DNA of 55,239 nucleotides, from assembly GCA_022563505.1 (NCBI GenBank), contig JADFNG010000009.1, positions 1-55,239 on the forward strand. The letters run 5' to 3'. The position numbers were made by a program, and so were the translations under genes. Source of the DNA: Pseudomonadota bacterium (GTDB lineage Bacteria; Pseudomonadota; Gammaproteobacteria; Steroidobacterales; Woeseiaceae). Position 1 is the stretch's first letter, and every line of letters begins with the position of its first letter. Under the pieces are notes generated by a model. The model worked only from the letters and a program-made list of their open reading frames with translations. It made no database searches and had not been told where the DNA came from. Positions 47,983-55,239 of the stretch are shown one piece after another.

Positions 47983-48784
47983 GCAAGCAAAGCGACGGAA
48001 GCAACAGCAAGCGCGGAGCTGGCGTATGCCATCGATTCCATTTGCCCGCATTTCGCGGCTGGTGCTCGCCGCGGTCGTCGTGCTTTTTAGCTATCGCTTT
48101 AGTGCTGCACTTCTGGATCAACCCATTCAATCCATCACGATTGACGGACCATTCCAGCGCGTCAGCGCTTTGCAGATTGAGGAAGCAATCAGCAGCGAAC
48201 TTGATGCAGGGTTCCTGAGCGCCAATTTGCAGGAGATTCAGGATCGAATCGTTTCTTTGCCGTGGATCGACCAGGCAAGCGTTGGTCGACGTTGGCCGGA
48301 CAGGCTTGAGATCAGTGTTAGCGAACAAGTACCCGCTGCATGCTGGGGAGAACGGGGATTGCTGAACGTTCGCGGAGAACTCTTCGTCACTGATGCGCGG
48401 CATATTCCGGCCGAACTACCGCGTTTGAGTGGACCGGAGGGACGCTCGTCGGAAGTAGCCAAAATGTATCTCGACGTCCGGGAACGCTTGATCCCAATTG
48501 GCTTGAATCTCCGTCGCGTGAATCTGGATGCGCGTGGCGCATGGCAGTTGACTTTGCAAGACGGCATAGCCATTCGCCTCGGACGTCGCAATATTCAGGA
48601 ACGCAAGGATTTGTTTCTGCAAGTGGTTGCAAACATCGTATCGAATCGCGAAGCGGATATTGATTTCATCGACATGCGTTACAACAACGGTTTTACCATC
48701 GCCTGGAAAAAGGATGCTGAAGCAGCCAGGCCGATGGGCAGAACATCATTGCGCGAGCACATGGTTGCGGGGCGAATTGAATGA
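47972..48784 (+). CDS. ftsQ: Cell division protein FtsQ
   Basis: From ATG at 47972 the product has 270 residues: a very basic cytoplasmic tail (ARKQAKRRKQQQAR), one membrane helix (about 26-46), a POTRA domain (SITIDGPFQRVSALQIEEAI onward) and a beta domain. FtsQ recruits FtsB/FtsL to the septum. AAGGGGG lies about nine bases upstream of this ATG, inside ddl. Earlier in-frame codons belong to ddl and are rejected. Confidence 0.94.
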   Translation: MARKQAKRRKQQQARSWRMPSIPFARISRLVLAAVVVLFSYRFSAALLDQPIQSITIDGPFQRVSALQIEEAISSELDAGFLSANLQEIQDRIVSLPWIDQASVGRRWPDRLEISVSEQVPAACWGERGLLNVRGELFVTDARHIPAELPRLSGPEGRSSEVAKMYLDVRERLIPIGLNLRRVNLDARGAWQLTLQDGIAIRLGRRNIQERKDLFLQVVANIVSNREADIDFIDMRYNNGFTIAWKKDAEAARPMGRTSLREHMVAGRIE

Positions 48785-48830
48785 TTGCTCTGACAGAACA
48801 GCGATGCAGTGCGCAAACAGGGCTTCCTGA

Positions 48831-50069
48831 GTGAACAAGAATACGGATAAGAGAATGATCGTCGGTTTGGATATCGGTACATCCAAAGTCGTCGCCATCG
48901 TGGGCGAAGTCAATGATCTCGGCGAGATCGAAGTCATCGGCATTGGCTCACATCCGTCGCGCGGCCTCAAGAAAGGTGTGGTCGTGAATATTGAGTCAAC
49001 CGTGCACTCGATTCAGCGAGCCGTAGAAGAGGCTGAACTGATGGCGGGTTGTGACATTCATTCGGTTTATGCGGGTATCGCGGGCAGTCACATTCGGAGC
49101 CTCAATTCACACGGCATCGTTGCGATTCGGGACAAGGAAGTGAGTCACAGCGATGTCGACAGAGTCATTGATGCTGCACGCGCGGTCGCAATTCCGGCGG
49201 ATCAGAGAATTTTGCATATTCTTCCGCAGGAATTCCTGATTGACAATCAGGAAGGAATCCGCGAACCGATCGGCATGTCGGGTGTTCGCCTGGAGGCGAA
49301 AGTGCACATGGTGATGGGTGCCGAGAGTGCAGCGCAAAATATTATCAAGTGTGTACAGCGTTGCGGACTGGAAGTGGATGACATTGTGCTTGAGCAACTC
49401 GCGTCGAGTTACTCGGTATTGACCGAGGACGAAAAAGAACTGGGCGCCTGCCTCGTCGATATTGGCGGCGGCACGACCGATCTGGCGGTCTTTGTCGGCG
49501 GCGCCATTCAGCATACGGCGGTGATTCCGATCGCAGGTGATCAGGTTACCAACGATATCGCTGTATCCATGCGCACACCGACCCAGTACGCAGAGGAAAT
49601 CAAGATCAAGTATGCCTGTGCATTGTCGCAGCTCGCGAATCCGGATGAAACGATTGAAGTACCCAGCGTCGGGGATCGGCCGCCACGCCGGCTGGCCAGG
49701 CAAACACTGGCGGAAATAGTTGAACCGCGGTTTGAAGAATTGTTTGGCCTGATTCGCGATGAATTGCGTCGTAGCGGCTTTGAGGAATTGATTGCCGCCG
49801 GTGTAATCATCACAGGCGGAAGTTCCAAAATGGAGGGTGCCGTCGAACTTGCGGAAGAAGTGTTCCACATGCCCGTGCGCCTTGGGTCACCGCAATACGT
49901 CACTGGCTTGCTCGACGTTGTGCGCAACCCGATCCATGCCACGGGTGTCGGTTTGTTGCTGTATGGCTACAAAAGCATGATGCGAAAAGAGAGCAGAAGC
50001 ACACCAATATCCGGGGCATTGGTGGACGTATGGGGCCGCATGAGGTCGTGGTGCCAGGGACAGTTTTAG
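48831..50069 (+). CDS. ftsA: Cell division protein FtsA
   Basis: The 412-residue actin-like protein has the phosphate-1 loop GLDIGTSKVVAI (about residues 13-24), SHS2/1C domain, DIGGGTTDLAV (phosphate 2) and a C-terminal amphipathic helix (WGRMRSWCQGQF) that tethers FtsZ to the membrane. The start is GTG at 48831. It is 46 bp downstream of ftsQ and 67 bp before ftsZ. Confidence 0.97.
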   Translation: MNKNTDKRMIVGLDIGTSKVVAIVGEVNDLGEIEVIGIGSHPSRGLKKGVVVNIESTVHSIQRAVEEAELMAGCDIHSVYAGIAGSHIRSLNSHGIVAIRDKEVSHSDVDRVIDAARAVAIPADQRILHILPQEFLIDNQEGIREPIGMSGVRLEAKVHMVMGAESAAQNIIKCVQRCGLEVDDIVLEQLASSYSVLTEDEKELGACLVDIGGGTTDLAVFVGGAIQHTAVIPIAGDQVTNDIAVSMRTPTQYAEEIKIKYACALSQLANPDETIEVPSVGDRPPRRLARQTLAEIVEPRFEELFGLIRDELRRSGFEELIAAGVIITGGSSKMEGAVELAEEVFHMPVRLGSPQYVTGLLDVVRNPIHATGVGLLLYGYKSMMRKESRSTPISGALVDVWGRMRSWCQGQF

Positions 50070-50073
50070 AGTG

Positions 50074-50104
50074 TTGTCGAAAATCGAAGAGTGAGTTTTA
50101 TAAA
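50074..50104 (+). promoter_or_regulatory. Candidate ftsZ-proximal promoter
   Basis: TTGTCG (50074-50079) and TATAAA (50099-50104) are separated by 19 bp, slightly long for sigma-70. It lies in the ftsA-ftsZ gap, where extra ftsZ promoters are common. Confidence 0.3.
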
Positions 50105-50136
50105 TAATCAAGGATTCCTGAGCGGAGGAAAAACAC

Positions 50137-51279
50137 ATGTTTGAATTAATGGATACGCACAGTCAGAGTGCGGTAATCAAGGTAATCGGTGTTGGCGGAG
50201 GTGGCGGCAACGCGGTTGCGCACATGGTCAATGCCGGCATCGATGGCGTCGATTTCGTTTGCATAAATACGGATGCACAGGCACTGAATATCGCCCGTGT
50301 CCGTACCGCGTTGCAGATCGGCTGCAACATAACAAAAGGGCTCGGAGCCGGTGCGGACCCGGAGGTAGGGCGGCAGGCGGCGATGGAGGACCGGGATCGG
50401 ATCGTCGAGGTGATTGACGGTGCGGACATGCTGTTCATTACGGCCGGCATGGGTGGTGGCACGGGTACCGGAGCGACACCGGTGGTTGCGCAAGCTGCCA
50501 AGGAACTGGGAATCTTAACCGTGGCAGTGGTGACGCGTCCGTTCGAAATGGAAGGTGCCAAGCGCATGGCGATTGCAGACTCTGGTATCGCGGAATTGGG
50601 CAAATACGTTGATTCGCTGATTACGATTCCAAACGAGAAATTGCTAACCGTTCTCGGCGGTGAAACGACCTTGCTGGATGCGTTCCGTGCCGCCAATCAG
50701 GTGCTCCAGGGCGCCGTGCAGGGTATTGCAGAACTCATTACGCGACCGGGATTGATCAATGTGGATTTTGCAGATGTCCGGACTGTCATGTCCGAGATGG
50801 GCATGGCGATGATGGGAACCGGCGTTTCGTCGGGTGAAGATCGCGCACGGGAAGCGGCGGAAGCCGCAATATCGAGCCCGCTGCTGGAAGATATCAACCT
50901 GGCCGGTGCGAACGGCATTCTGATCAATGTTACGGCCGGCATGAATCTGTCGATTGGCGAGTTCCAGGAAGTGGGCAATACGATCAAGGAATTCGCAGCC
51001 AAAAATGCAACGGTCGTCATCGGCACGGTCATTGATCCGGATATGACCGATGAGATTCGGGTTACGATTGTTGCAACAGGTCTTGGACAAGAAGCCGCGC
51101 AATTGCAGCCGCCGATACGAGTTATCAAGAGACCTGCCGAAGTGCGCGAGCCAAACTATCACACGCTCGATAAACCCACGGTGCAGAGAAAGCGTGCGGA
51201 TGGCGATGGACTTGAGGGTGGCGGATTGCAGGAAGAGTTACTGGATATACCCGCATTCCTGCGACGCCAGGCTGACTGA
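50137..51279 (+). CDS. ftsZ: Cell division protein FtsZ
   Basis: A 380-residue tubulin-like GTPase with GVGGGGGNAV (residues 18-27), the GTP signature GGGTGTG at 106-112, the T7-loop segment VDFADVRTVMSEMG and the C-terminal peptide DIPAFLRRQ that binds FtsA and ZipA. GGAGGA ahead of the ATG is a strong ribosome site, fitting the high level of FtsZ. Last fts gene of the cluster. Confidence 0.99.
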   Translation: MFELMDTHSQSAVIKVIGVGGGGGNAVAHMVNAGIDGVDFVCINTDAQALNIARVRTALQIGCNITKGLGAGADPEVGRQAAMEDRDRIVEVIDGADMLFITAGMGGGTGTGATPVVAQAAKELGILTVAVVTRPFEMEGAKRMAIADSGIAELGKYVDSLITIPNEKLLTVLGGETTLLDAFRAANQVLQGAVQGIAELITRPGLINVDFADVRTVMSEMGMAMMGTGVSSGEDRAREAAEAAISSPLLEDINLAGANGILINVTAGMNLSIGEFQEVGNTIKEFAAKNATVVIGTVIDPDMTDEIRVTIVATGLGQEAAQLQPPIRVIKRPAEVREPNYHTLDKPTVQRKRADGDGLEGGGLQEELLDIPAFLRRQAD

Positions 51280-51361
51280 TAGCAAGCTGGCAAATCCAGT
51301 TGTTCGCCGGCCAGCGTGTGTATCTTAACTCACTCGATACGTACGCTGATCTCCGCCCCCG

Positions 51362-51403
51362 GCGAACAGGTGTTCGCAGAAGCGGCACCCTGCCGCTTCT
51401 GCG
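51362..51403. repeat. Two adjacent hairpins between ftsZ and lpxC
   Basis: GCGAACA-GG-TGTTCGC (51362-51377) is followed, sharing two or three bases, by a perfect 13-bp stem with a three-base loop (51375-51387 with 51391-51403; arm CGCAGAAGCGGCA). The stems are mutually exclusive at their junction. No T-run follows, so this is not a normal intrinsic terminator; RNA processing or attenuation between ftsZ and lpxC is possible. Confidence 0.7.
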
Positions 51404-51483
51404 GTCAGCCGAATCCGCATTGTGTTAGGCTCTCACATCGTTTCAACTGAAACACTTGGCACAAAACTATAAAAAGTTTGTCA

Positions 51484-52392
51484 ATGTTACGACAGCGAAC
51501 ACTAAAAACATCCATTCGTGCCACCGGGATCGGTCTGCACACGGGCAAAAAAGTCTATATGACATTACGTCCGGCGGCGGTGAATACCGGCATTGTATTC
51601 CGCCGCGTGGACCTTGAGGATCCCGTTGATATTCCCGCTGACGCCTTGCTTGTCGGTGAAACGATGTTGGGAACGACGTTGGTCAAGGACGGCGTCAAGG
51701 TCGCCACGGTCGAACATCTGATGTCGGCGCTGGCAGGCCTCGGCATCGATAATCTTGCTGTTGATTTGTCGGCACCCGAAGTGCCCATCATGGATGGCAG
51801 TGCCGGCCCTTTCATGTACCTGTTGCAGTCGGCCGGAATCGAAGAACAGGATGCGGCGAAACGATTTATTCGCATCAAGAAGCGGGTTCGCGTTGAGGAG
51901 GACGACAAGTGGGCGGAATTTTCGCCGTTCAACGGCTTCAAAGTCAATTTCAAAATATCTTTCAATCACCCTGTGTTCAACAAGATTCGCCAGGATGCCT
52001 CGATCGATTTTTCGACGACGTCGTTTGCGAAAGAAGTGAGCCGGGCGCGGACGTTCTGTTTCTTGCGTGATGTCGAAACGTTACGTGCTCGAAACCTGAT
52101 GCTCGGTGGCAGCATGGACAATGCGATCGTTCTGGATGATTTTCGTATATTGAATGAGGACGGATTGCGCTATACCAATGAATTTGTGATCCACAAGATT
52201 CTCGACGCGATCGGCGATATCTTCTTGTTGGGCCATGGCTTGATTGGCGAATTTACGGCACACAAATCCGGACATGGGCTCAACAATAAATTGTTGCGAG
52301 CATTACTGGACGACAAGTCGGCGTGGGAAGAAATAACGTTTGATGACGAGTGCAAGGCTCCGATTTTCTATGCTTCGCCGGCTTACTCGTGA
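51484..52392 (+). CDS. lpxC: UDP-3-O-acyl-N-acetylglucosamine deacetylase LpxC
   Basis: The 302-residue zinc enzyme carries out the committed step of lipid A synthesis. Zinc ligands are His78 in TVEHLMSAL, and His/Asp in [11 protein letters not shown]; the [15 protein letters not shown] segment near residues 250-265 holds the catalytic His. ATG at 51484 (MLRQRTLK) matches E. coli, two codons after a TTG. ftsZ-lpxC is the usual order; convergent with dciA nine bases on. Confidence 0.97.
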   Translation: MLRQRTLKTSIRATGIGLHTGKKVYMTLRPAAVNTGIVFRRVDLEDPVDIPADALLVGETMLGTTLVKDGVKVATVEHLMSALAGLGIDNLAVDLSAPEVPIMDGSAGPFMYLLQSAGIEEQDAAKRFIRIKKRVRVEEDDKWAEFSPFNGFKVNFKISFNHPVFNKIRQDASIDFSTTSFAKEVSRARTFCFLRDVETLRARNLMLGGSMDNAIVLDDFRILNEDGLRYTNEFVIHKILDAIGDIFLLGHGLIGEFTAHKSGHGLNNKLLRALLDDKSAWEEITFDDECKAPIFYASPAYS

Positions 52393-52401
52393 TGCAATAC
52401 T

Positions 52402-52725
52402 TTATTCAGTAACGCGCGGTGTTACGGACCCGCTGCCGACGCGGATACGGAAACTCGTCACAGTGGTGCCACCGCTGCTTGCGGCCTGCATCAGTTTTTG
52501 TCCCTCAAAGCGTAGTTTTGCGGCCCAGGCAGAGCTGCTGGCGACCACCACCAGTTCGCCGTCAGCGCGCACATTGGCGGCGAGCAGCGACAGGGCCGCG
52601 TCCGGATCCAGTTCGGCCCGCAGTCGGGTGGTCAGGTGGTCCAGGTCCTTGGCGCGCTGAATGATCTTCCCAAGGGCGTTGCCGGTGCTGGTGTTGAGCA
52701 GTTTGTCGAGGCGAATAATGGACAT
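52402..52725 (-). CDS. dciA: DciA-like DUF721 protein (replicative helicase loader candidate)
   Basis: From ATG at 52725 the product has 107 residues: RLDKLLNTSTGNALGKIIQRA, then a KH-like fold (ELVVVASSSAWAAKLRFEGQKLM). This is the DUF721 family, whose member DciA loads DnaB helicase in bacteria lacking DnaC. Its location between lpxC and secA, on the opposite strand, is the usual one in many gammaproteobacteria. Upstream open frame is ignored as it lacks similarity and a ribosome site. Confidence 0.85.
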   Translation of the reverse strand: MSIIRLDKLLNTSTGNALGKIIQRAKDLDHLTTRLRAELDPDAALSLLAANVRADGELVVVASSSAWAAKLRFEGQKLMQAASSGGTTVTSFRIRVGSGSVTPRVTE

Positions 52726-52790
52726 GTTAAAGTGTGACGTAGTTGGCGAAACGGTGGCTTGCCGGTGACCGGCATCATGGTTCCCGGATG

Positions 52791-52818
52791 TTGATCTTGT
52801 AATAGAAAGCCACATTAT
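52791..52818 (+). promoter_or_regulatory. Candidate promoter of the riboswitch-M23 transcript
   Basis: TTGATC (52791-52796), 16 bp, CATTAT (52813-52818). The start would fall near 52825, the 5' edge of the GEMM aptamer, which supports it. A GCCGGT-G-ACCGGC palindrome at 52761-52773 lies upstream and could be an operator. Confidence 0.45.
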
Positions 52819-52825
52819 GCATATT

Positions 52826-52920
52826 GACGCACTCGACAACGGCATACCCGGCGAAAGACGGGGACGCAAAACCACCGATCTAAGGGGCCTGGAGTCCTAG
52901 GACAGCGGGGCTACCGAAGT
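52826..52920 (+). promoter_or_regulatory. GEMM-I cyclic-dinucleotide riboswitch
   Basis: The order of elements is that of the GEMM-I aptamer: GCATACC arm, a short helix capped by a GAAA tetraloop (52853-52856), GGGACGCAAAACC (52861-52873), the CCGATCTAAGG tetraloop-receptor strand, a variable helix, then GACAGCGGGGCTACCGA (52901-52917). Comparison with the Vibrio Vc2 aptamer fits block by block. GEMM-I binds c-di-GMP; some members (GEMM-Ib) prefer 3',3'-cGAMP, which I cannot decide here. The M23 gene starts 120 nt downstream; the region between shows no U-run terminator, so control may be at translation. Confidence 0.9.
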
Positions 52921-53040
52921 GATTATTGATGACGGGCCGACAATAACGACAGAGCGCCAGCCATGGCAGCGGGTTCGGTTATTAATAAACTATAAAACAA
53001 TAGCTTATCGAGAACGAATAGCGCATTTGGGGCGCAGCAG

Positions 53041-53970
53041 ATGAATGTAGTCATCTTCGGCAACGGATTTGGAAGGGCCATACAGGTCAACCTGGCGGGT
53101 CGCACAGCGATCGCGATGGGGGCTTTTTTTGCGACCACTTTGTGCGCCGCAGCATTTCTGGGTGGATTCTGGTTTTCTGCGCAAACTGGCTCGGGCGTGC
53201 GTATTGAAAAGATCCGGCAACTGACCACTGAACTGGATGCAGAGCGACTTGCAATCGCTGCCACACGACAACACACGGAAGACACACTGGACGCGCTGGC
53301 TATTCGTATTGGCCAGATGAATGCGCGAGTGATTCGACTGGATGCTCTTGGTCGCCGGCTGATTGATATGGCGGATATTGCGGATGGCGAGTTTGATTTC
53401 GATGCCGCTCCGGCAATGGGTGGCCCTGAGGAGCCGGAGTTGGCTGCCGGATCGGCCGCTGTGCCGGAAGTTGTGGCATTGATGGCCAATCTTGGCGGTC
53501 AGCTCGATAGCCATGAGGCTCAGTTAGCGGTTCTGGAAGGCGTGCTGATGAACAAGAGTCTCAGCGAGCGTGTCTACCCGAAGGGCAGGCCGGTCAAGTC
53601 TGGCTGGATGTCCTCCTATTTCGGTCGCCGCACAGATCCTTTCACGGGCAAGTCGGCCAATCACCGCGGTATCGACTTTGCGGGTAAGCAGGGTGCCGAA
53701 ATTATTGCGGTCGCCGATGGCGTCGTTACCTGGTCGGCAGCACGCTATGGCTACGGTGAAATGGTCGAGATCACTCACGGCAATGGTTATGCGACCCGTT
53801 ACGCGCACAATTCGGAAAACCTGGTCAGGGTCGGCGAAGAGGTTCGTAAGGGACAAGTCGTTGCATTGATGGGCGAAACGGGGCGTGCTACGGGGCCTAA
53901 TCTGCATTTTGAAGTGCTGCTCCGTGGACAGCAAATTAATCCGGTCAAGTTCGTTCGGCAGGCCGAATAG
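53041..53970 (+). CDS. M23 (LytM-like) peptidase-family envelope protein
   Basis: The 309-residue protein has a cytoplasmic N-terminus, one membrane helix (about 22-45), a periplasmic coiled coil (about 55-115) and a C-terminal LytM domain (about 185-305). Zinc ligands His208 and Asp212 (HRGID) and the second His of the last motif (His289 in NLHFE) are present, as is His256 (RYAHN). The first residue of the HxH motif, normally His, is Asn287. It could be a weak endopeptidase or a non-catalytic LytM factor that activates an amidase, like EnvC/NlpD. It follows the GEMM riboswitch and lies before secA. Confidence 0.88.
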   Translation: MNVVIFGNGFGRAIQVNLAGRTAIAMGAFFATTLCAAAFLGGFWFSAQTGSGVRIEKIRQLTTELDAERLAIAATRQHTEDTLDALAIRIGQMNARVIRLDALGRRLIDMADIADGEFDFDAAPAMGGPEEPELAAGSAAVPEVVALMANLGGQLDSHEAQLAVLEGVLMNKSLSERVYPKGRPVKSGWMSSYFGRRTDPFTGKSANHRGIDFAGKQGAEIIAVADGVVTWSAARYGYGEMVEITHGNGYATRYAHNSENLVRVGEEVRKGQVVALMGETGRATGPNLHFEVLLRGQQINPVKFVRQAE

Positions 53971-54140
53971 CCCAATTTCCGCAAGTCGACCCGGATCGGC
54001 TTGTAATCCTCTCGAAAGTCGCACTTAATAGCGCTTATTCAGCCGTCTGTGCAGACAAATCCAGGCGTCCTCCGTAAAATACCCATCGTTGTGTGCGGCC
54101 TGTAACCGCCACCGAGAAACTTCCTTTTCAGGAGCTCTGC

Positions 54141-55239
54141 GTGGCAAAATTTTTGACGCGAATTTTTGGCAGTCGTAATCAACGGCTGTTACGCCAACTA
54201 GCAAAATCCGTCGAGCGGATCAATGCGCTCGAAGACGGCATCAAAGCGCTTGATGACGAGCAGTTGTCGGCCAAGACGGCAGAATTCAAACAACGTTTCC
54301 AGGATGGTGAGACGCTTGACGAACTGTTGCCGGAGGCATTTGCAGTCGCGCGTGAGGCAGCCTGGCGAGCGCTTGGATTGCGTCCATTTGACGTACAGCT
54401 TATTGGCGGGATGGTTTTACACCAGGGCAACATTGCCGAGATGCGTACGGGTGAGGGCAAGACGCTGGTTGCAACGTTACCCGCCTACCTCAATGCGTTG
54501 GGTGGCGAAGGCGTCCATATCATCACAGTGAACGAATACCTGGCGCAACGAGATGCAGACTGGATGCATCCGGTGTATGCATTCCTCGGTATGACGGTGG
54601 GCGTGACCAAGAGCGGTCAGTCGCAGCAGGAAAAACTGGACGCGTACCACTCGGATATTACCTATGCGACCAACAACGAGCTCGGATTTGACTATCTTCG
54701 CGACAACCTGGCATTTTCACTCAACGACAAGGTGCAGCGTGAACTGAATTTCGCCATTGTCGATGAAGTCGACTCGATCCTGATCGATGAGGCACGAACG
54801 CCGCTCATTATTTCCGGGCCAACGGAAGAAAGCACAGACCTCTACCTGAAAATTGACAAGCTGATTCCAAAGCTTGTCATGCAGGAAGATGAAGATGGAC
54901 CCGGAGACTACTCCAAAGACGAAAAATCCAAACAGGTGCATCTGAGCGAGGATGGACACCAGCACGTCGAGGAATTGATGACGCAAACAGGCCTTCTGCA
55001 GGAGGGTGAAAGTCTCTACGATGCCGGCAATATTCGGCTGTTGCATCACCTGAACTCGGCCTTGCGCGCGCATGCGATGTATAAACTCGATGTCGAATAT
55101 ATCGTGAGTGATGGCGAGATCGTTATCGTCGACGAATTCACGGGTCGCACGATGCCGGGCCGACGCTGGTCTGATGGCTTGCATCAGGCAATCGAAGCGA
55201 AGGAAGGCGTAAACGTCAAACAGGAGAACCAGACGGTTG
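54141..55239 (+). CDS. secA: Protein translocase ATPase SecA, N-terminal part (runs off the window)
   Basis: Translation from GTG at 54141, with AGGAG six bases upstream, gives 366 codons to the window edge, beginning [16 protein letters not shown]. The nucleotide-binding domain has Walker A GEGKT at residues 104-108 and the DEAD-like motif [15 protein letters not shown], with [15 protein letters not shown] before it. SecA drives preprotein export through SecYEG. The remaining two-thirds lies outside. It is independent of the M23 gene, 170 bp apart. Confidence 0.98.
   Translation, partial: MAKFLTRIFGSRNQRLLRQLAKSVERINALEDGIKALDDEQLSAKTAEFKQRFQDGETLDELLPEAFAVAREAAWRALGLRPFDVQLIGGMVLHQGNIAEMRTGEGKTLVATLPAYLNALGGEGVHIITVNEYLAQRDADWMHPVYAFLGMTVGVTKSGQSQQEKLDAYHSDITYATNNELGFDYLRDNLAFSLNDKVQRELNFAIVDEVDSILIDEARTPLIISGPTEESTDLYLKIDKLIPKLVMQEDEDGPGDYSKDEKSKQVHLSEDGHQHVEELMTQTGLLQEGESLYDAGNIRLLHHLNSALRAHAMYKLDVEYIVSDGEIVIVDEFTGRTMPGRRWSDGLHQAIEAKEGVNVKQENQTV

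Noticed and set aside
51375-51403. Intrinsic terminator after ftsZ
   Set aside because: The stem is perfect but no T-run follows on either strand.

Overview
The window is about 55 kb of gammaproteobacterial core chromosome. Two well-known conserved blocks, the rpoN/lpt/kds envelope block and the complete mra-mur-fts (dcw) cluster, lie on either side of a large respiratory region. Gene content points to an aerobic, free-living (possibly marine) member: a Gram-negative LPS-export pathway, PBP3 partner proteins, SspA/SspB, LpoA and EIIA-Ntr are gammaproteobacterial. The respiratory set (bc1 complex, alternative complex III and an aa3-type oxidase) is more typical of Chromatiales/Woeseiales-like lineages than of enterics or pseudomonads. 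The genus cannot be fixed by reading alone. Phages, CRISPR arrays, rRNAs and tRNAs were not seen.

Layout. 1-8.4 kb, minus strand: the start of mgtE, then rapZ, ptsN, hpf, rpoN, lptB, lptA, lptC, kdsC, kdsD and a Ca2+/Na+ antiporter. A 159-bp MITE-like element with a 4-bp target duplication sits exactly at the rpoN stop codon. 8.5-10.1 kb, plus: ibaG and murA. 10.1-11.2 kb, minus: a DegS/AlgW-type protease. 11.2-11.6 kb: a gene-free stretch carrying a large imperfect foldback. 11.6-15.4 kb, plus: petABC (bc1) and sspAB. 15.4-18.4 kb, minus: diaA, yraN and lpoA, divergent from rsmI. 19.4-31.9 kb, minus: a membrane protein of unknown role, the alternative complex III operon (actA, split actB1/actB2, actC, actD, actE, actF) led by a GldC-like gene, and coxB-coxA-ctaG-coxC. 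A tiny DUF2909 gene lies on the other strand. 32.2-33.3 kb: an orphan exported protein and the RNase P RNA gene. 33.5-52.4 kb, plus: the dcw cluster from mraZ to ftsZ, then lpxC, headed by a good promoter and a five-box MraZ operator. 52.4-55.2 kb: dciA (minus), a cyclic-dinucleotide (GEMM-I) riboswitch in front of an M23/LytM-like protein, and the 5' part of secA.

How the genes work together. The lpt/kds genes make and export LPS, lpxC commits lipid A synthesis, and murA-F/ddl/mraY/murG build the peptidoglycan precursor. FtsLIWQAZ use it at the septum, with LpoA and the M23 protein as further wall factors. RpoN, HPF, PtsN and RapZ form the nitrogen-PTS/envelope control unit. Two different quinol:cytochrome c (or oxidase) oxidoreductases, bc1 and ACIII, are encoded within 20 kb, and ACIII is next to a cytochrome oxidase operon. 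This suggests a branched chain in which ACIII passes electrons directly to the adjacent aa3-type oxidase. The most interesting items are the GldC-like/ACIII/cox cassette with split ActB, the riboswitch-controlled LytM-like protein with a changed active site, the MITE at the rpoN stop and the foldback before petABC.
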